NCBI RefSeq assembly: GCF_016785085.1
Contig: NZ_JAENHO010000024.1
Location: 1-64,000 of the forward strand
From: Paractinoplanes lichenicola
GTDB lineage: Bacteria; Actinomycetota; Actinomycetes; Mycobacteriales; Micromonosporaceae
Reading direction: 5' to 3'
DNA length: 64,000 bases
Each line of letters opens with the position of its first letter. The stretch's first letter is position 1. A program made the translations under genes and the position numbers. This document shows, one piece after another, positions 49,177 through 57,273 of this stretch. The notes under the pieces are model-generated. The model ran no database searches. It saw only the letters and a list, made by a program, of their open reading frames with translations, and had not been told where the DNA came from.

Positions 49177-50079
49177 ATGGCAGTCATCGAGGTCCAGAAC
49201 CTGCGCAAGACGTACGGGGACACGGTCGCGGTGCGGGACGTCTCGTTCACTGTGGAGCCCGGCGAGATCTTCGGCATCCTCGGTCCGAACGGCGCCGGGA
49301 AGACCACCACGGTCGAGAGCGTCTCCGGGCTCCGGGCGGCCGACTCGGGCACGATCCGCGTGCTCGGCCGGGAGCCCCGCGACAAGTCCCTGCGCCGCGA
49401 CGTCGGCGTCCAGCTGCAGGAGAGCCAGCTTCCGGACAAGCTCACCGTCCGTGAGGCGCTCGACCTGTACGCGTCCTTCTATCCGGAGCCGGCCGACTGG
49501 CGCGCGCTGACCCGCGAGCTCGGCCTGACCGAGAAGCTCAAGACCCCGTACGGGAAGCTCTCGGGTGGCCAGAAGCAGCGGCTCTCCATCGCGCTCGCGC
49601 TCATCGGGGGGCCGCAGATCGCGATCCTGGACGAGCTGACCACCGGGCTCGACCCGCAAGCCCGCCGCGACACGTGGGATCTGATCGAGTCGGTGCGCGC
49701 CAGCGGCGTCACGATCGTGCTGGTCACCCACTTCATGGAGGAGGCCGAGCGGCTCTGCGACCGGCTCGCGGTGATCGACCACGGCCGGGTCGTCGCGCTC
49801 GACACCCCGGCCGGCCTGGTCGCGGGGCTCGGCGCCGAACAGCGGATCCGCTTCCGGCCGTCCGCCCCGGTCGCCGACGAGCTGCTGACCGCGCTGCCCG
49901 AGGTGCACGAGGTGCGCCGCCACGGCCCGCAGCTCGAGGTCGTCGGTCGCGGCAACCTGCTGCACGCCGTCACTTCGGTGCTGGCCGTCAACGAGATCAT
50001 CGCCGCCGACCTGCGGATCGAGCAGGCCAGCCTGGACGACGCGTTCGTGCAGCTGACCGGCCGCTCGACGAAGGAGTGA
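49177..50079 (+). CDS. ABC transporter ATP-binding protein
   Basis: 300 residues. Walker A GPNGAGKTTTVESVSG, Q-loop LQESQLPDKLT, signature LSGGQKQRLSIALALIG, Walker B AILDELTTGLDP, H-loop VTHFMEEAERLCDR. The C-terminal extra region is typical of DrrA/LnrL-type exporters. ATG 49177. Cotranscribed with the permease, sensor kinase and regulator that follow at short spacing. Confidence 0.94.
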   Translation: MAVIEVQNLRKTYGDTVAVRDVSFTVEPGEIFGILGPNGAGKTTTVESVSGLRAADSGTIRVLGREPRDKSLRRDVGVQLQESQLPDKLTVREALDLYASFYPEPADWRALTRELGLTEKLKTPYGKLSGGQKQRLSIALALIGGPQIAILDELTTGLDPQARRDTWDLIESVRASGVTIVLVTHFMEEAERLCDRLAVIDHGRVVALDTPAGLVAGLGAEQRIRFRPSAPVADELLTALPEVHEVRRHGPQLEVVGRGNLLHAVTSVLAVNEIIAADLRIEQASLDDAFVQLTGRSTKE

Positions 50080-50084
50080 ACCCG

Positions 50085-50825
50085 ATGCGCGTCTTCACCA
50101 AGCTCACCCTGACCGAGATCAAGCTCTTCCTGCGCGAGCCGATGGCCGCCTTCTTCGTATTGTTCTTCCCGACCCTGCTCGTGATCATCCTGGGCAGCAT
50201 CCCCGACTTCCGGAAGCCGTCGGACGACCTCGGCGGCGCCCGTGGCATCGACCTTTACGTCGGCATCGCGGTCATCCTGACCCTGGCCATGGCGGCCATC
50301 CAGGTCACCCCGGCCGTGCTCGCCCTCTATCGGGAGCGGGGCGTGCTGCGCCGGCTCGCCACCACGCCGGTGTCGCCGCTGACGATGCTGAGCGCCCAGC
50401 TGGCCTCGAACGGGCTGGCCGCGATCGTGTCGACCGCGCTGGTGCTCGTCGTCGGCCGGGTCGTCTTCGACGTGCCGCTGGCCGACAACGTCGCCGGTTT
50501 CGTCCTCGCCTTCCTGCTGACCGCGGCCGGCACGCTGGCGATCGGCCTGTTCGTCGCCGCGATCGCCCCGAGCGGCAAGGCCGGCAACGCGATCGGGACG
50601 CTGCTGTTCTTCCCGCTGATGTTCTTCGCCGGGCTGTGGCTGCCACGCGAGGCGATGCCCGGCGTGCTGCAGCGGATCGCCGACTTCACGCCGCTGGGCG
50701 CGGGGGAGCGGGCCCTGAGCGACGCCATGACGGGCAGCTGGCCCAACATGCTGTCGGCTACGGTTCTGGTGGGATACCTGGCCGTGTTCGGGTTCGCCGC
50801 GGTCCGGTTGTTCCGCTGGTCGTGA
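50085..50825 (+). CDS. ABC-2-type permease
   Basis: 246 residues with six predicted membrane helices: FFVLFFPTLLVIILGSIPDF, GIAVILTLAMAAIQVTPAVL, GLAAIVSTALVLVVGRVVF, GFVLAFLLTAAGTLAIGLFV, TLLFFPLMFFAGLWLPREAM and VLVGYLAVFGFAAVRLFRW. ERGVLRRLATTPVSPLTML is the coupling loop typical of drug and lipid exporters. Starts 5 bp after the ATPase. Confidence 0.93.
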   Translation: MRVFTKLTLTEIKLFLREPMAAFFVLFFPTLLVIILGSIPDFRKPSDDLGGARGIDLYVGIAVILTLAMAAIQVTPAVLALYRERGVLRRLATTPVSPLTMLSAQLASNGLAAIVSTALVLVVGRVVFDVPLADNVAGFVLAFLLTAAGTLAIGLFVAAIAPSGKAGNAIGTLLFFPLMFFAGLWLPREAMPGVLQRIADFTPLGAGERALSDAMTGSWPNMLSATVLVGYLAVFGFAAVRLFRWS

Positions 50826-50836
50826 CGGGGGTGCAG

Positions 50837-52087
50837 ATGACGGAGCCGGACCGCACCGAGCGGATCATGGCGCGGTTGCCCTACATCGCGCTCGGCGCCT
50901 CGGTGATCCTGGTGGTGGCCGGGGGCACGGTCGGCGTGCCCCATCAGGGCTGGCTGATCGTCTGCGGGGCCTCCGTCGTCACCCTCTGCTGGCTCATCTG
51001 GTGGGTCACCCTGCACCCCTCATGGGAGCAGGACGAACGCAAGATGATCGTCTTCTTCCTGGGCCTGGTCACGCTGATCTACGTGCTCATCTGGGCCAGC
51101 CCGCTGTTCGGGTTCTTCGCGTGGAGCGGATACATCCTGGCCACGTACGGGCTCAAGAGCTGGCGGCGGCAGGCGGGGGCCACGCTGATCGCGATCGCCT
51201 CGGCCGTCTCCCAGATCGGCGGCGTCGACAATCTCGACGAACCGGGCATCCTTCCCGTGCTGCTCGTGGTGCTGGCGATCAACATCGGCATCGCCAACGT
51301 GATGATCTGGGTGACCATGTGGACCCACGAGCAGGGGCTCAAGCGGGCCCGCATGATCGAGGATCTGGCCGAGGCGAACGCCAAGCTCGCCGCGGCGCTC
51401 AAGGAGAACGCCGGCCTGCACGCCCAGCTGCTGGCCCAGGCCCGCGAGGCCGGCGTGCTCGACGAGCGGCAGCGGATGGCCGGCGAGATCCACGACGTGC
51501 TGGCCCAGGGCCTGACCGGCATCGTGACCCAGCTCGAGGCGACCGGCGCCGCCGCCGACCGGCCCGACGACTGGTGGCGGCACCTCGGCAACGCCAAGAG
51601 CCTGGCCCGCGACAGCCTGACCGAGGCGCGCCGATCCGTGCAGGCGCTACGCCCGCAAAACCTGGACGGCGCCGCGCTGCCCGACGCGATCGGCGACCTC
51701 GTGACCGACTGGTCGCGGGTGCACGAGGTGGCCGCGGAACTGGTCACCACGGGGACGCCCCGCACGCTCGTGCCTGAGATCGAGGCGACCCTCCTGCGTA
51801 CGGCTCAGGAAGCTCTGGCCAATGTCGCCCGGCATGCCGACGCGGGACGGGTCGGGCTCACGCTGTCCTACATGGAGGATGTGGTCACGCTGGACGTCCG
51901 CGACGACGGGCACGGCTTCGACCCGCGGGCGCCGCGCGAGCTCTCCGAGACCGGCGGCTTCGGGCTGGCCGGGATGCGCGAACGGCTGGCCCGGATAGCC
52001 GGCAGCCTCGAGGTCGAGTCGGAACCGGGCGCCGGCACCGCGCTCTCGGCCTGCGTGCCGGCCATCCCGATCGGGGCCGCCGCGTGA
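50837..52087 (+). CDS. NarL-type sensor histidine kinase
   Basis: 416 residues. Six hydrophobic segments in the first 175 residues form a membrane sensor without a large outer domain. HisKA_3 motif ERQRMAGEIHDVLAQGLTGI holds the phosphorylated His; the HATPase shows EALANVARHADAG (N box), DVRDDGHGFDP and GGFGLAGMRERLARIAGSLE. ATG 50837 is preferred (GGGGG just upstream), with GTG 50822 or 50831 possible. It is expected to sense stress at the membrane and drive the adjacent regulator, with the ABC exporter as likely target. Confidence 0.92.
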   Translation: MTEPDRTERIMARLPYIALGASVILVVAGGTVGVPHQGWLIVCGASVVTLCWLIWWVTLHPSWEQDERKMIVFFLGLVTLIYVLIWASPLFGFFAWSGYILATYGLKSWRRQAGATLIAIASAVSQIGGVDNLDEPGILPVLLVVLAINIGIANVMIWVTMWTHEQGLKRARMIEDLAEANAKLAAALKENAGLHAQLLAQAREAGVLDERQRMAGEIHDVLAQGLTGIVTQLEATGAAADRPDDWWRHLGNAKSLARDSLTEARRSVQALRPQNLDGAALPDAIGDLVTDWSRVHEVAAELVTTGTPRTLVPEIEATLLRTAQEALANVARHADAGRVGLTLSYMEDVVTLDVRDDGHGFDPRAPRELSETGGFGLAGMRERLARIAGSLEVESEPGAGTALSACVPAIPIGAAA

Positions 52088-52704
52088 TCGGGCTGCTCAT
52101 CGTCGACGACCACCCGGTGGTGCGCGACGGGCTGCGCGGCATGTTCATCGGCGACGACCGCTTCGAGGTGCTGGGCGAGGCCGGCGACGGCACCGAGGCG
52201 CTGGCCCTGCTGCCCGCGGTCGACCCCGACGTCGTGCTGATGGACCTGCGCATGCCCGGCATGGACGGCGTGACCGCGATCAAGGAGCTGCGCAAGCGGG
52301 GCTCGCGGGCCCGGGTGCTGGTGCTCACCACGTACGACACCGACGCCGACGTGCTCCCCGCGATCAAGGCGGGCGCCACCGGCTACCTGCTCAAGGACGC
52401 GTCGCGGCAGGAACTGTTCCGCGCGGTCGAGGCGGCCCACCGGGGCGAGTCGGTGCTCTCCCCGGCGATCGCCGGCCGGCTGATGGGCACCCTTCGTTCC
52501 CCCGCGACGAAGGAGCCCCTCAGCCAGCGCGAGCTCGAGGTGCTGGCGCTGATCGCGCGGGGCAACTCGAACAAGGAAGCGGCGAGCCGCCTGTTCATCA
52601 GCGAGGCCACGGTCAAGACCCACCTGCTGCACGCGTACGCGAAACTGGGCGTCCGCGACCGTGCGGCGGCCGTCGCCGTGGCCTTCGAGCGCGGCCTGCT
52701 CTAG
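52084..52704 (+). CDS. NarL/FixJ-family response regulator
   Basis: 206 residues. Receiver LLIVDDHPVVRDGLRGMFIG with the phosphorylated Asp in VVLMDLRMPGMDGVTAI, Thr in LVLTTYDTDADV and Lys in GYLLKDASRQELF. C-terminal LuxR HTH SQRELEVLALIARGNSNKEA and ATVKTHLLHAYAKLGVRDRA. GTG start overlaps the kinase stop by 4 bases. Ends 4 bp into the convergent VOC gene. Confidence 0.95.
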   Translation: MIGLLIVDDHPVVRDGLRGMFIGDDRFEVLGEAGDGTEALALLPAVDPDVVLMDLRMPGMDGVTAIKELRKRGSRARVLVLTTYDTDADVLPAIKAGATGYLLKDASRQELFRAVEAAHRGESVLSPAIAGRLMGTLRSPATKEPLSQRELEVLALIARGNSNKEAASRLFISEATVKTHLLHAYAKLGVRDRAAAVAVAFERGLL

Positions 52705-53111
52705 ACGGGCGCGCCCCGATAGGTGCCGAAGCTCCACAGGTTGCCCTCGGGGTCGCGGGCGATGAAGTCGCGCGAGCCGTAATCCGTGTCGTACGGCGGT
52801 TTGACGATCTCGGCGCCCGCCTTGGCCGCCCGCTCGTGCAGCGCGTCGATGTCGTCGGCCACCACGTAACAGCCGAACGTGCCCGGCTCGAGTGCCCACT
52901 TGTCGTCGTCACCGCGGCCGCTCGCCGAGCCCAGCATGATGCCGCCGCCGAGCGGCCCGGCCAGCTGCGCGTGGTCGACCCGGTCGCCGTCGCCGTAGGA
53001 GACCACCTCGGCGAAGCCGAACGCGTCGACGAGGAACCGGATCAGGGCGCGGGCGTCGGTGGCCCGCAGCGTCGGCCACACTTGCGGGGCCGGAGTCTTC
53101 GAGTCAGTCAT
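52701..53111 (-). CDS. VOC-family (glyoxalase/bleomycin-resistance-like) protein
   Basis: 136 residues: VWPTLRATDARALIRFLVDA, FGFAEVVSYGDGD, VADDIDALHERAAKAGAEIV and FIARDPEGNLWSFGTYRG. Single VOC domain, likely a dimer; substrate unknown. Its start overlaps the AraC gene end by 8 bases, so the two are cotranscribed with AraC first. Confidence 0.88.
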   Translation of the reverse strand: MTDSKTPAPQVWPTLRATDARALIRFLVDAFGFAEVVSYGDGDRVDHAQLAGPLGGGIMLGSASGRGDDDKWALEPGTFGCYVVADDIDALHERAAKAGAEIVKPPYDTDYGSRDFIARDPEGNLWSFGTYRGAPV

Positions 53112-53937
53112 GCGACCCATCGTGCGCGGGCTCGAGCTGCAGCGCTTGAACAAAATCGAACTGGTCGGCCAGCCACTCCGACGGGGTGCACCCGGCCAGC
53201 GACCGGAACTCGCGGACCAGATGCGACTGGTCGGCGAACCCGTACGCGGCGGCCACCTCGGCGATCGGCCGCCCCGGGCGCAGCGCCCGCCGGGCCCGGT
53301 CGAACCGCGCCACGCGGGCCGCCTCCTTGGGCCGCAGCCCCGTCTCGGCCCGGAACCGGTCGGTCAGGTGATGGCCGCTCCACCCGACCTCGGCGGCCAC
53401 CGTGCGGACCGGGACGTTGCCGAGGATGCGGCCCCACGCGTACGTGATCTCGGGTCTGATCGACGTCTGCCGGCTGCGCGCGGTGAGCCACTCGTCGAGC
53501 AGCGCGAACCGGCTCGCCCAGTCCGGTGCCGCCGAGAGTCGCTCGCGGATCCGCGCGACCGCCGGCTCGCCCAGCAGCGCCGAGGCGTCGACGTCGAGGC
53601 CGGCCAGCTCGCCCGCGGGCAGCCCCAGCAGCGCCCGGCAGCCCAGCGGCCACAGCGCCACTTGCAGCCCCGACTGCCGCCCGTCGTGCGTGATCACCGC
53701 GGGCGAGAGATGCAGCCCGCCGATCAGGGCGTCGTACCGGCCCGGACGCTGGCGCGGGTCGGGGTGCGACTCCATCACCAGCGGGTCGTCAAGGGTCAGG
53801 ATCATCGTGAGGCAGGGCGAGGGCAGGCCCAGATGCCGCATCGGCGGGAGACCCTGCTGCCGATAACCGGAGTAGCCCGCGACGTACGGCTTGAGGGCGG
53901 CCGTGGGGCGGCCCTGCGCGTATTCGTCGACGACCAT
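53104..53937 (-). CDS. AraC-family transcriptional regulator
   Basis: 277 residues. An N-terminal sensor (YSGYRQQGLPPMRHLGLPSP, MILTLDDPLVMESHPDP) resembles DUF6597-type domains; C-terminal two-HTH AraC domain VRTVAAEVGWSGHHLTDRFR, LRPKEAARVARFDRARRAL and IAEVAAAYGFADQSHLVREF with RSLAGCTPSEWL. Operon with the VOC protein, which it probably controls. Confidence 0.92.
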   Translation of the reverse strand: MVVDEYAQGRPTAALKPYVAGYSGYRQQGLPPMRHLGLPSPCLTMILTLDDPLVMESHPDPRQRPGRYDALIGGLHLSPAVITHDGRQSGLQVALWPLGCRALLGLPAGELAGLDVDASALLGEPAVARIRERLSAAPDWASRFALLDEWLTARSRQTSIRPEITYAWGRILGNVPVRTVAAEVGWSGHHLTDRFRAETGLRPKEAARVARFDRARRALRPGRPIAEVAAAYGFADQSHLVREFRSLAGCTPSEWLADQFDFVQALQLEPAHDGSHD

Positions 53938-53971
53938 CGGCTTCTCCGTCCGTCCTCGCCCAGCCTACGGT

Positions 53972-54784
53972 TCACAGCGCCCGGAAGAACTCCCTGATGT
54001 CGGCGACCAGCAACTCCGGCTCCTCCAGGGCGGCGAAGTGCCCGCCCCGGCCCTCGACGTCGGTCCACCGCACGATCGTGTGCTCCCGCTCGGCGTACCG
54101 GCGGATGCCGACGTCGTGGGCGAAGTTGAGCACCGCGGTGGGCACGCCGGAGTTCGTGGCGTTCTCGCCGAACCCGGCGTGCTGGGCGTAGCCGACGTAC
54201 GCCGCCGAACCGGCCGTCCCCGTGAGCCAATAGAACATCGCGTTGGTGAGCAGCACGTCGCGGTCGAGGATCCGGTCCGGCTCGGTGACGCGGGGGTACG
54301 TCCACTCGCGGAACTTGTCCATGATCCAGGCGAGCTGGCCGGCCGGGGAGTCGACCAGGCCGTACGCCAGGGTCTGCGGCCGCGTCGATTGGATCGCGAT
54401 GTAGCCGAACTCCTCGGTCATGAACGCGCCGATCCGGTCCACGCGATCGCGCTCGGCGGGGGTCAGCGACGCGTACTCGTCGTCGCTCAGCGGCAAATCC
54501 GGCATCGGGCCGGGGTCGCCGTTGACGTGCACCCCGGCCACCCGCCCGGGCGCGACCCGGGCCACCTCGGGGGCCACCGACGCGCCGATGTCGCCGCCGT
54601 GCGCGCCGTACCGGTCATAGCCGAGCCGCTGCATCAGAGTGTCCCAGGCCCGGGCGATCCGCGTGGTGTCCCAGCCGTCCCCGGGCAGCGGCGCCGGCCA
54701 GCGCGTCTCCGCGAGCCGGCGCCGCAGGTCATCGAGCTGCCGCTGCGGAACGTCGATCCGGAACTCCTCGATGTCTTCGCTCAT
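53972..54784 (-). CDS. Epoxide hydrolase-family protein with internal deletion
   Basis: 270 residues against a family norm near 380. The N-terminal EHN start (FRIDVPQRQLDDLRRRLAET) stops at PLPGDGWD and jumps straight to TTRIARAWDTLMQRLGYDRY, which in relatives follows a second GWDT about 110 residues later. The lost piece holds the rest of EHN and the HGWPGS oxyanion hole. The nucleophile region GGDIGASV and the C-terminal His in RGGHFAALEEPELL remain. The frame is preserved. Catalysis is doubtful. GWD repeats at both ends suggest deletion by recombination. Confidence 0.78.
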   Translation of the reverse strand: MSEDIEEFRIDVPQRQLDDLRRRLAETRWPAPLPGDGWDTTRIARAWDTLMQRLGYDRYGAHGGDIGASVAPEVARVAPGRVAGVHVNGDPGPMPDLPLSDDEYASLTPAERDRVDRIGAFMTEEFGYIAIQSTRPQTLAYGLVDSPAGQLAWIMDKFREWTYPRVTEPDRILDRDVLLTNAMFYWLTGTAGSAAYVGYAQHAGFGENATNSGVPTAVLNFAHDVGIRRYAEREHTIVRWTDVEGRGGHFAALEEPELLVADIREFFRAL

Positions 54785-54844
54785 GAGTCAATCGTCGTCC
54801 CGATAGTGGCCACTTCCCGGCCGCAATGAGATCCGGCCGCGGGG

Positions 54845-55348
54845 TCAGTCGGAGAGGGCCTTGGCCAGGTCGTCGCGGAAGGCGCGCTCGGTGTCGGTGA
54901 CCGGCTCGCCGCCGATGCCCAGCACGCCACCGGTGGAGGCGGCGCCGACCACGCTCTCGGCGATCTCGACGAGCCAGTGCTTGTACGTCTCGGCGTCGGC
55001 CTGCTCGGCCTTGGCGACCAGCAGGGCGTTGGCCTCGGCGGCCCGGCCCAGCACGTCCTCGGCGTACGCGATGGGGTCGCTCGGCTCGATGACCGGCGGC
55101 TCCTCACCGATCTCGGGGTCGCCCACCCGCGACACGATCGCCCCGGCGACCGCCGCGACCAGGGTGCTGGCCGAGGCCCGCGCGTCCGAGATGACCTCGA
55201 GACCGGCCGCCGTCTCGGCCCGGGTCTTGCGGGGGCTGTCGGGGGTGGCGGCACTGGCGGCGGTGAGGACCGACTGGGGCAGGCCGACGAGCAGCCCCCA
55301 CTCGGAGTCGGTGAAGCCCAGCATCGAGTACAGCGGATCGTCGCTCAC
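54845..55348 (-). CDS. Conserved protein of unknown function
   Basis: 167 residues: MSDDPLYSMLGFTDSEWGLL with VGLPQSVLTAASAATP, SDARASASTLVAAVAGAIVS, IAYAEDVLGRAAEANALLVA and TYKHWLVEIAESVVGAASTG. Helical, acidic, with no export signal. Looks like a small cytoplasmic four-helix protein; no function assigned. Confidence 0.6.
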   Translation of the reverse strand: MSDDPLYSMLGFTDSEWGLLVGLPQSVLTAASAATPDSPRKTRAETAAGLEVISDARASASTLVAAVAGAIVSRVGDPEIGEEPPVIEPSDPIAYAEDVLGRAAEANALLVAKAEQADAETYKHWLVEIAESVVGAASTGGVLGIGGEPVTDTERAFRDDLAKALSD

Positions 55349-55386
55349 GGTGAATCCTCACGTTCGGTGAAACCTCGTCGGGCCTC

Positions 55387-56355
55387 TTATACCCCACCGG
55401 CCAGCTCATCGATCACATGTCGAAGGTCTTCGAGGTGCGCGGCGAGATCGGGGTCGGGGGTCCCCGTCCAAGGTCCGTCCAGGTCGGGGCGGTGCCGGCT
55501 GACGTGCACCAGGTACGCCGCCACCTGGTCACGGGCGTTCTGAGCGGCGGTGACGGGCTCGCCGATCGCCTGCCGGGCCTGCCAGCAGAGCGTGATGCGC
55601 TCCCGCAGCCACAGCGGCGCGATCTCGGCCCGGCGGCTCGCGGCAGGCACGTCGGCCCCGGCCAGCACGGCGAGGCGGTCGGCCAGCTCACGGTGACCGT
55701 GCTTGTCGGCCATCCGCTCGAACCGGGTCCACTCCCGGCCCATCGACCCGAGCCGCTCACCCCAGCCCTCCAGCACCATCATCCGAACCGCCCGCGCCGA
55801 CTCCCGTAAGTGCAGAGTCGCGGCGGCCGGATCGGTCGACTTCTGGGCCGTGTCCGCGGCGGTCAGGGCCTGGCGGCGCCACTCCGCGATGCGAGCGGTG
55901 ACGACCGACGGGTGGAAGCGGGCCGACGTGAGCCAGTTCGCGAAGCCGGCCGTCAGCTCCTCGGACGGGTCGGAAGGGCGGCTCCCGTACGCCTTGTCGA
56001 TACCGTGGAACCACTTGCGGTCCTCGGCGATCGTGCCCGCCAGCGCCTCGGGCCCGGCGGTCATGGCCGAGCGGATCTCGTCGGTCGTGAAGGACAGCCA
56101 GGACAGGTCGAGGCTTTGCGCCAGGCCGGAACCGGCCCACCAGTCGACCATTTCGAGCTGCCCCTGGCGTACGGGGAGGTCGGCCTCGGGGTCGTCGTAG
56201 ACCGGGAGCAGATCGATGTCGGACAGCGGCCACGGTTCGCCGCGGCCCAGGCTGCCGCCGATCAGGAAACCGCGCACGCCGGGCACGCGGCCGAGCACGG
56301 TGATCGCCTCGTGCAACCGGTCTTCCTTCAGCTCCCGCCACCGCTCACTGTGCAC
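55387..56355 (-). CDS. Nucleotidyltransferase-domain protein
   Basis: 322 residues. The polymerase-beta-like motif GFLIGGSLGRGEPWPLSDID with LLPVYDD gives the GS and D-x-D residues that bind metal and nucleotide. The rest is helical (LHLRESARAVRMMVLEGWGE, RFERMADKHGHRELADRLAV), similar to streptomycin adenylyltransferase-type proteins. The substrate is unknown. Starts at GTG 56355. Confidence 0.8.
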   Translation of the reverse strand: MHSERWRELKEDRLHEAITVLGRVPGVRGFLIGGSLGRGEPWPLSDIDLLPVYDDPEADLPVRQGQLEMVDWWAGSGLAQSLDLSWLSFTTDEIRSAMTAGPEALAGTIAEDRKWFHGIDKAYGSRPSDPSEELTAGFANWLTSARFHPSVVTARIAEWRRQALTAADTAQKSTDPAAATLHLRESARAVRMMVLEGWGERLGSMGREWTRFERMADKHGHRELADRLAVLAGADVPAASRRAEIAPLWLRERITLCWQARQAIGEPVTAAQNARDQVAAYLVHVSRHRPDLDGPWTGTPDPDLAAHLEDLRHVIDELAGGV

Positions 56356-56452
56356 GGCCGAAGCCTAGTCAGCGGCCGGCCGGTACTGCTCCGCCCGTTG
56401 TCGATCAGCCTGCAACGCCTGGCCGACCGGGTCACCGTGACGGCCACATAGG

Positions 56453-57244
56453 TCAGTCGGGCTCGAAGGACGTCACGCCGTCGGGGTGCTCGGCCAGCGT
56501 CGCGCCGTCGACCGCCCGTACGGTGATGTGGGTCAGCAGCGGAGTGACGTCCGGCGCTTGATAGCCCGGTGACACGAGCATCGTGCCGCCCTCAGGCAGG
56601 CATATCCCCAGCCGCTTCGGGGAGCCCTCGGGCGGATAGACCGCGCGTTCGGGCCGGCCCGGTCCACAAGGGAAGTCGTTGGTGCCGTTGAGCAGTTGGA
56701 CGTCGAGCCACGTGCCGCCGGGCGCCGTCAGCTTCAGGGTCACGCTGTAGTGCCCGGCCCACACGGCGCTCAGCCGATATCCGGGGATCTCCGGCACGTA
56801 GAGCGGCACGCCGACCGCCTCGAACTTCTGCGCCCGCCACCGATCCTGCAGTCCCCACACCGCCAGCCCCGCCACGACGACGGTGACAGCGACGGCAGCC
56901 ACCGCGTGCCGGCGCCCGAGCGACAGGTGGATCGCGAAGGCGGCCGCGCCGAGCACCAGGCCGGCCTCGATCCGGTTGCGTTCCAGACCGAGCACCAGCG
57001 GGGCGATCGCCGCCGGCAGGAACAGCAGCGGAACGAGCACATGCGTACGGGGCCAGGAGCCGAAGGTGCGGATCACCGCGATGATCCCGGCCGTCCCGAT
57101 CGCCGCCAGCAGGGCCGCGCCCAGCCCGATGGCCGGGTCGAGGTCGCCGTGGTCGCGCACCTGATAGCCGGCCAGGGCGGACAGCACCAGGCCGAGCGCC
57201 ACCGTGGTGACGGCCCCGCAGACCAGCCCGCTGATCGGCCGCAT
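56453..57244 (-). CDS. Membrane protein with soluble C-terminal domain
   Basis: 263 residues. Four hydrophobic segments in the first 130 residues (ISGLVCGAVTTVALGLVLSA, GLGAALLAAIGTAGIIAVIR, VLVPLLFLPAAIAPLVLGLE, AVAAVAVTVVVAGLAVWGLQ). A beta-rich outer domain follows (VGVPLYVPEIPGYRLSAVWA, LTAPGGTWLDVQLLNGTNDF). Function unknown. Follows recQ by 29 bp on the same strand. Confidence 0.6.
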   Translation of the reverse strand: MRPISGLVCGAVTTVALGLVLSALAGYQVRDHGDLDPAIGLGAALLAAIGTAGIIAVIRTFGSWPRTHVLVPLLFLPAAIAPLVLGLERNRIEAGLVLGAAAFAIHLSLGRRHAVAAVAVTVVVAGLAVWGLQDRWRAQKFEAVGVPLYVPEIPGYRLSAVWAGHYSVTLKLTAPGGTWLDVQLLNGTNDFPCGPGRPERAVYPPEGSPKRLGICLPEGGTMLVSPGYQAPDVTPLLTHITVRAVDGATLAEHPDGVTSFEPD

Positions 57245-57273
57245 CAGCCGATAGTGCCCGGCCCCGGCAAGGC

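Noticed and set aside
47842..49965. 707-codon minus-strand frame opposite the glycosyltransferase
   Set aside because: Asp/Arg/Gly-rich shadow spanning three real plus-strand genes.
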